A stretch of DNA of 11,721 nt from positions 1 to 11,721 of the forward strand of contig CADBTO010000089.1 of the NCBI GenBank assembly GCA_902797565.1. Direction: 5' to 3'. Shown in pieces: positions 8,301 to 11,721 of this stretch (position 1 is the stretch's first letter; every line of letters starts with the position of its first letter). The notes below the pieces were generated by a model. It was not told the origin of the DNA. It did no database searches and saw nothing but the letters and a program-made list of their open reading frames with translations. Position numbers and translations under genes: made by a program. The stretch is from an uncultured Lachnospiraceae bacterium (lineage in GTDB: Bacteria > Bacillota > Clostridia > Lachnospirales > Lachnospiraceae).

Positions 8301-8494
8301 CGGACCCAGTTGTCCGCCAGGGTATATACGCGCCCCCGCGCGTTTTGCGTATCCTTTGCGCTGAATTTTGGAACCGAAGCCCCCAGAGAAAACGCAAAGA
8401 GCAGCAGCATCATACATATGAAAAAAATGCTCCAAATCCGTTCTCCTATGCTCCGCTCCCGCCATGGGATATGTTTGCCAGTATACTCTGCCAT
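5387..8494 (-). CDS. Hybrid sensor histidine kinase (7TM sensor, HisKA, HATPase, receiver, HPt)
   Basis: A 1035-residue inner-membrane phosphorelay kinase. Residues 19-39 are a membrane segment. Residues 40-195 form an extracytoplasmic sensory domain. Residues 198-403 hold seven membrane segments in the manner of 7TMR-DISM receptors. A short coiled region leads to HisKA with SHEIRTPINAVLGM (phospho-acceptor His438). The ATPase domain has N551/N555 in the N-box, DTGIGI (589-594) and GTGLGM (619-624). The receiver has D696/D697, phospho-acceptor Asp741 in LDHRMP, and Lys795. The HPt domain has His896 in KVHALKSS. A 75-residue tail follows (about 960-1035) that I cannot assign. The relay is therefore His-Asp-His within one chain, and the final response regulator must be elsewhere. 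The start ATG 8494 follows AAGAGAG; the frame runs open 90 bases further to a TTG, which is less likely. Its ligand is unknown. It heads the run of three minus-strand genes. Confidence 0.95.
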   Translation of the reverse strand: MAEYTGKHIPWRERSIGERIWSIFFICMMLLLFAFSLGASVPKFSAKDTQNARGRVYTLADNWVRLEESGEDTETAVTFPLSVYCKNGNEKVVLESVLSQKMGGLYLNFHVSGAAVRIYLDGEAYYEDGYTHAEEDSRKISGKVGSNENYVELPQMEADTPIRIELETIKKKNTVVMEAPVVSRNDTIVVRMIQDSLLQFFCCMLIIICGVVLVILYGVSVAFGWGRLHLFLLAFFSGLFLFYCVGRMEIFQALFGNHAFFTSFVVAFALMPPVLTAHAAALVPEKQKKPVRVFLFLNLLVSLSAVLWYALEGEGETFMIWNNARFMLDITCIVQIVFSVLAGRGKDRIPGARTAAVAHVFLLCSRFGDFRYLLLHQAPNMDQEGSAELLGFACFIILLTTRNILDMLMLYKEQMERAAKRAQSASEAKSAFLSNMSHEIRTPINAVLGMDEMILRESREASIIEYAENIKTSGNSLLGLVNDILDFSKIEAGKLDIIPVQYAFSSVLNDLVNMIRVRAHSKGLDLVVDVDPAIPDLLYGDEVRLRQVITNILTNAVKYTNEGSVTLSAHFKRKPEDPDGILLCVSVQDTGIGIREEDLDKLFTAFERIEEERNRNIEGTGLGMNITTKLLAMMGSQLQVESEYGKGSCFGFQLEQAVVKWDPMGDYEAAHRRAVTERQQYHAKFTAPDARILVVDDTPMNLVVMKNLLKQTKIQVECCESGFACLDLVERGMRYDVIFLDHRMPKLDGVETLERLDALPVFAADPCPVVALTANAISGAREEYLAAGFTDYLSKPVGAEKLEQMLARLLPEEKLLDVPEMPGETEAEAGAGADPVPEWLVEVERLDTAKGIKNCGSYDAYVEALQLFLDSVEPASEMIERFFRDGGWQDYTIKVHALKSSARVIGAEELSRMAAGLEAAGNAGDLEKIREETPRLLELYRSYQEKLAPLHQDQKQKQTGQEQEAQDLPPIDAAGLQEAFGAIREFAEVFDIDGAQFVLSSLSGYAIPETERERLERVREALRDVDWERLKQVLA

Positions 8495-8555
8495 CTTTTT
8501 TCTCTCTTTACTTCCTATTCGAATCAAAAACGATATCAACAATGATCGAATAATT

Positions 8556-8584
8556 ATTCTAACAAAGCCACCGCACAAAATCAA
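8556..8584 (-). promoter_or_regulatory. Predicted promoter of the histidine kinase gene
   Basis: On the minus strand, TTGATT (-35, 8579-8584) lies 17 bases from TAGAAT (-10, 8556-8561; five of six consensus positions). Transcription would start near 8549, about 55 bases before the kinase ATG. An imperfect dyad (ATCA-ACAA-TGAT, within 8531-8548) lies at or just after the start site and could bind a regulator, but it is weak. The same -35 hexamer and spacing occur at the rho promoter. Confidence 0.55.
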
Positions 8585-8606
8585 CCATGATTCCCGTCAT
8601 TTTTTC

Positions 8607-8636
8607 TTGACAACTGTGGTATAACGGCGTTATGAT
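8607..8636 (+). promoter_or_regulatory. Predicted promoter of the alpha/beta hydrolase gene
   Basis: A consensus -35 TTGACA (8607-8612) lies 18 bases from TATGAT (-10, 8631-8636; five of six positions). Transcription would begin near 8643, about 20 bases before ATG 8663. It stands back to back with the kinase promoter: the two -35 boxes are about 22 bases apart. A protein bound between them could affect both genes. Confidence 0.65.
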
Positions 8637-8662
8637 GGTAGGATAGACACCGGAAAACAAAC

Positions 8663-9511
8663 ATGAAAATGGAATTGAATATGAAGCAAAACCTTACACA
8701 AAAATCGGGCAGGGAGGAGGCGAATCCACCCTGCCCGCCCGCGAGCCACCGGTCGGCTTTGCCAACCCGGCTCTGCAATAAAAAACGCCGGCTGCGGCGT
8801 ATCCCCGCCATCCTGGCTGCGCTGCTTCTCCTGCTTGCCGCCGCCTTTTTCGCCTACACGCAGGATTATTACCATGCCGCGCCGGAAGCTCTGGCCGCAC
8901 TGGAATCCGATGAAACCGTGGCCATCTCCGAAACGGATTACGGCTGGTTCTTCGACGGCCCCTCTGAAACGGATCTTCTGGCCTTTTATCCGGGTGCCAA
9001 AGTCGAGGCAGAAGCCTATGCCCCCTTTCTCCACCTTTTGGCAGCAAACGGTATCGACGTATGCCTGGTCAGGATGCCTCTGCGTCTGGCAATCTTCGGA
9101 AAAGACCGTGCGGATGCACTATGGAGCAAATACACACATCCAAACCGCTATATCGGCGGCCACTCGCTCGGCGGCGCGATCGCCTCGGAATACGCCGCCA
9201 GACACGCAGACCTTCTTTCCGGGCTTGTCCTCTGCGCTTCCTATCCGGTAGAGCCGCTGCCGGAAAGCCTGCGCACGATCCAGATCTATGGTTCCAGGGA
9301 CACCGTCCTGAATCCGAAGCGGATGGAACGCGCCAGCGCGTTCTTCCCGGAAAGCGCTGCCATCACCGTCCTGCCCGGTGCCAACCACGCGGGTTTCGGA
9401 AACTACGGCACGCAGAAAGGCGATGGTACGCCGTCCCTTCCCCCGGAAAAACAACAAAAAGAAGCCGCAGAAAAAATCTGCAGCTTCCTTTTTGAAAAAG
9501 AACAACCTTAG
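8663..9511 (+). CDS. Membrane-anchored alpha/beta hydrolase
   Basis: A 282-residue protein. Residues 1-46 are a basic cytoplasmic stretch. Residues 47-66 are one membrane segment (IPAILAALLLLLAAAFFAY), which would place the catalytic part outside the membrane. The hydrolase core fits the Abhydrolase_5 type: FYPGAKVEAEAYAPFLHLLA is the oxyanion-side strand, GGHSLGG (165-171) is the nucleophile elbow with Ser168, D213 follows strand IQIYGSRD, and H242 is in GANHAGF. The Ser-Asp-His triad is complete, so the enzyme should be active, probably on an ester or similar bond; the substrate cannot be read from sequence. ATG 8663 has only a weak GGAAAA upstream, and ATG 8681 is a possible alternative that changes nothing important. 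It is a single-gene unit with its own promoter and the terminator hairpin inside its last codons. It is convergent with the ATPase gene. Confidence 0.92.
   Translation: MKMELNMKQNLTQKSGREEANPPCPPASHRSALPTRLCNKKRRLRRIPAILAALLLLLAAAFFAYTQDYYHAAPEALAALESDETVAISETDYGWFFDGPSETDLLAFYPGAKVEAEAYAPFLHLLAANGIDVCLVRMPLRLAIFGKDRADALWSKYTHPNRYIGGHSLGGAIASEYAARHADLLSGLVLCASYPVEPLPESLRTIQIYGSRDTVLNPKRMERASAFFPESAAITVLPGANHAGFGNYGTQKGDGTPSLPPEKQQKEAAEKICSFLFEKEQP
9445..9494. terminator. Bidirectional intrinsic terminator inside the hydrolase 3' end
   Basis: GAAGCCGCAGA (9461-9471) and TCTGCAGCTTC (9477-9487) form an 11-base stem with a five-base loop. Read on the plus strand there is one C-A mismatch, and CTTTTT follows. 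Read on the minus strand the odd pair becomes a U-G wobble, so the stem is unbroken, and it is followed by TTTTTGTTGTTTTTCC. The better terminator thus serves the minus-strand ATPase gene, about 90 bases after its stop. The hairpin encodes residues near EAAEKICSF of the hydrolase, an example of overlapping use. Confidence 0.75.
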
Positions 9512-9578
9512 TATCCTGGAAACCCCTGGTGCCCTGGAAAACTCTGGTATCCTGGAAAACCTGGCAACCTGAAAAACC
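9512..9578. repeat. 18-bp imperfect tandem repeat between convergent genes
   Basis: Units at 9512-9529, 9530-9547 and 9548-9564 share the form TATCCTGGAAAACCCTGG, and a decayed fourth follows up to the ATPase stop. The array begins right after the hydrolase TAG and fills the whole gap to the next stop codon. In the hydrolase frame it would read as a six-residue repeat near WYPGKP. It lies in the 3' UTR of the ATPase mRNA, before the terminator. Confidence 0.7.
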
Positions 9579-11721
9579 CTAGCGCCCGAACAGCAGCGCT
9601 TTCCCTACGCCGGTCATCCCGTTTCGGCGGCATTGGACCTCAACCGCCTCGATCAGGCTGTTCATCGTGACGATTCCATCCTGCGCAGCCGCACGGTACG
9701 CGGCATCGAGCGCTGCCGCCTTGATGCCGCTGCCGGACAGCTGCGCCTTCTCTGCCAGGGCCTCGAACCTGCAATCCTCTGCCAGCTGCACGCCTTCCGG
9801 GAAAATATGCTCCCAAAGCTGCAGCCGCTCCTGCTCCGTCGGCATCTCCACCGGGATCAGGAAGGTCATCCGCCGCTTGAACGCGCTGTCGAAATTCTGG
9901 AACACGTTCGTCGCCAGGATGGACAGCCCTTCGTAGCCCTCGATCTGCTGCAGCAAATATGCTGTCTCTGCATTCGCATGCCGGTCATTCGACCCGGACA
10001 CGTCCGTCCGCTTCGCAAACAGCGAATCCGCCTCATCAAAGAACAGGATCCCGTTCGACCCCCGCGCCAGTTCAAACAATTCCAAGAGGTTCTTCTCCGT
10101 CTCTCCAATATATTTGCTGCCGATCTGGGACAGGTCGATCCGATACAGCGGCACATTCAGCTCATTCGCAATCACGGTAGCAAGCATCGTCTTCCCGGTT
10201 CCCGGAGGCCCGTAGAGTACAACGGACGTGCCGCGACCATACGGCAGGATGCGTCCAAACCCATAATTGTCCATCACAACGCTCGCATAACGAATCCGCT
10301 CGAACACCCGTTCCAGCTGCTTCCGTGCCGGCTCCGTAAGGAAAATATCGTCCATCCGGAAACTGCTCGAAAGCTTTGCTGCAAACCGCCCCAGCCCCGC
10401 CGTGGACTGGCTGTTCACCTCGTCCTCAACCATCCGCCGGGACACCGGGCCTTCTTCAAGCCCAATCATCCTGGCCGCCGAAGCGATACGCCCCGGGGAC
10501 AGGTCGTATTTCGACACAACCTCCCGCAGCTGCTCTGCCGCATCCCCTTCCAGTTCCACACCGAAGCGCCGGAGCAGGTCGCCCCACAGCGTCTCCTGCT
10601 GCATCCGTGAAATACGCGAAAGCTTCAGGTCAATCCGCTCCCCCGGCACATAAAGATGCTTCGGCGGCTCGGACGTGCCCAGAACCACCTGCCCGCATTC
10701 CATCAAAAGCCGGGCAAGGACCAGCTGCATCCGTTCTTCATCCAGCCTGGCCAGATCGCTGGCTTCCAGATAAAGCGCATCCCCGTACAGATCATGCGCG
10801 AACACCAGTTCGTTTATTGCCTGGGCCAGCTCCTCTGTTTCGAGGGCCAGAAGCACGTCCAGCTGGATCCTGACCGCTATCCGGCCAATCTGTCTGGCTG
10901 CGCTCGCCATCACATATTTCTTCCCGGAGCCTTCTTCCCCAAGCAGGACCACCAGCCCCTGTGCCTGTCGTTCCATAAGCGCCAGAAGCCGCTGGCATTC
11001 CTTCCGGTGGAGCAGGTTCTCCCCCTCATCCGGCACAGGCAGAGGCGATGCAAACAGGCGCAGCCGCTCATAGCCGCCGCCTTTCCCCAAAAGCTGTTCC
11101 AAAACATAGTCCCGTACAGCAAGCGGCCTTGCCATCGCCCCGGTATACACACTCCCGTCCGCGTCCTTTTCCAAAAGAAGCCGGTTCAAAAAGCTCTCGC
11201 CATCCAAAAGCACCGGATCTTCCGCCTGCTCCTCATCCAGAAACAGCTTGCAGGCGTCCCGCACGATGCCCGGCGTCACCCTGCCATGCGAAGCGGTCTG
11301 CGACAGGGTATCAAAAGCCGTTTCATATTTGCGGTTCAGATCCGGTGCCGCCGCCATCAGCAGTGCCAGCGCTTCGATCGGCTCCAGGACGCCGGAATAA
11401 AACAGATCCCAGATCGTCACCTGCCGCGACGCCTCCGAACGCTTCGCGCCCTGCTCCATCATCTCGAAAAACAGGTCTGCAAGCTTTGCTCCAACCCCGC
11501 CTTGCGCAGCCGTCTGCTCCGTCTCCTGCCCTGCGTCCTTTTCAGGCACAAGCAGGGTATCCACCAGCGCATCCTTGCCCACCCGGATCCCTGCCCAGCC
11601 GCCGGGCGGAGCTGCCCCGCCCGACTGTGCCGCCAGAAGCAGCGTGCAGAGGACATCCAGGAAGCGCAGCCAAAGATCCAGCTGTGCCCTCGCCCCGTTT
11701 CCCCGCGCCGCTGCTGCATCC
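9579..11721 (-). CDS. Two-domain AAA+ ATPase, Afp15-like (5' end cut by window edge)
   Basis: The frame is open from the right edge to TAG at 9579-9581 (713 codons). A GTG at 11582 would give 667 residues, but 46 open codons before it read like protein (QLDLWLRFLDVLCTLLLAA), so the gene starts beyond the window. Numbering from the edge, residues 245-420 form a degenerate first AAA-like domain: its P-loop reads GEEGSGKK and the Walker B position has ALYLEAS without Asp-Glu, so it is probably inactive. Residues 450-690 are an active AAA domain with GPPGTGKT (504-511), FFDEAD (560-565), sensor LATN (602-605) and arginine finger region AFKRRM (613-618). The segment from IGETEKNL through NDRHANAETAYLLQQIEGY to LATN resembles ATPases of extracellular contractile injection system clusters (Afp15/Pvc15 type), though solitary relatives exist. 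No other injection-system gene is visible. A strong terminator at 9461-9487 lies downstream. Confidence 0.9.
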   Translation of the reverse strand, partial: DAAAARGNGARAQLDLWLRFLDVLCTLLLAAQSGGAAPPGGWAGIRVGKDALVDTLLVPEKDAGQETEQTAAQGGVGAKLADLFFEMMEQGAKRSEASRQVTIWDLFYSGVLEPIEALALLMAAAPDLNRKYETAFDTLSQTASHGRVTPGIVRDACKLFLDEEQAEDPVLLDGESFLNRLLLEKDADGSVYTGAMARPLAVRDYVLEQLLGKGGGYERLRLFASPLPVPDEGENLLHRKECQRLLALMERQAQGLVVLLGEEGSGKKYVMASAARQIGRIAVRIQLDVLLALETEELAQAINELVFAHDLYGDALYLEASDLARLDEERMQLVLARLLMECGQVVLGTSEPPKHLYVPGERIDLKLSRISRMQQETLWGDLLRRFGVELEGDAAEQLREVVSKYDLSPGRIASAARMIGLEEGPVSRRMVEDEVNSQSTAGLGRFAAKLSSSFRMDDIFLTEPARKQLERVFERIRYASVVMDNYGFGRILPYGRGTSVVLYGPPGTGKTMLATVIANELNVPLYRIDLSQIGSKYIGETEKNLLELFELARGSNGILFFDEADSLFAKRTDVSGSNDRHANAETAYLLQQIEGYEGLSILATNVFQNFDSAFKRRMTFLIPVEMPTEQERLQLWEHIFPEGVQLAEDCRFEALAEKAQLSGSGIKAAALDAAYRAAAQDGIVTMNSLIEAVEVQCRRNGMTGVGKALLFGR

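Noticed and set aside
5807..8545. Plus-strand open frames (about 408 and 454 codons) opposite the kinase gene
   Set aside because: The minus-strand kinase has all its catalytic motifs over this stretch; the plus-strand products are His/Arg/Gln-rich and domainless.
9633..10610. Plus-strand frame of about 325 codons opposite the ATPase
   Set aside because: Antisense to the Walker A, Walker B and sensor motifs of the ATPase; its own translation has no domain and an Arg/His/Leu-rich shadow composition.
9579..11582. Complete ATPase gene starting at GTG 11582
   Set aside because: The frame stays open for 46 more codons up to the window edge with protein-like content and no ribosome binding site before the GTG, so the gene is treated as truncated.

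Overview
The window reads as a piece of chromosome from a moderately GC-rich anaerobic Firmicute, most likely of the Lachnospiraceae type. The pointers are a Rho with a charged low-complexity insertion, a secreted protein with a bacterial Ig-like (Big_2) domain and Gly/Ser linker, and a 7TM-type hybrid sensor kinase ending in an HPt domain. The placement is an inference from gene style and cannot be proved from the sequence. I see no rRNA, tRNA, insertion sequence, CRISPR array, phage gene or replication origin. Genes are tightly packed and no gene-free stretch exceeds about 245 bases.

Layout. (1) 1-1651, minus: the transcription terminator rho, cut by the left edge just before its C-terminus. 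It carries seven tandem 21-bp repeats in the N-terminal linker. (2) 1652-1893: intergenic, holding a rho promoter with extended -10, a long structured leader, and a possible 42-codon leader ORF overlapping the rho start. (3) 8494-1894, minus: three consecutive genes. They are a hybrid histidine kinase (1035 aa), a 288-aa cytoplasmic protein made largely of an 11-residue Gly/Ala repeat, and an 851-aa secreted protein with a Big_2 domain followed by three copies of an unrecognised two-domain (A-B) unit. The last two genes overlap by four bases (ATGA), so they are probably translationally coupled. (4) 8495-8662: a divergent promoter region. (5) 8663-9511, plus: a membrane-anchored alpha/beta hydrolase. 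(6) 9445-9578: a probable bidirectional terminator lying inside the end of the hydrolase gene, and a small 18-bp tandem repeat after its stop. (7) 11721-9579, minus: a large two-domain AAA+ ATPase open through the right edge. It resembles the ATPases found in extracellular contractile injection system loci (Afp15-like).

How the genes may work together. The kinase, the Gly/Ala repeat protein and the secreted A-B repeat protein form the least explained part of the window. They share strand and order, have short gaps, and two are coupled, so the kinase could sense the envelope state in which the secreted protein acts. No response regulator with a DNA-binding output is in the window. The ATPase has its N-terminus, and probably its gene cluster, beyond the right edge, so any link to an injection system cannot be tested here. 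Rho and the hydrolase look like independent transcription units.
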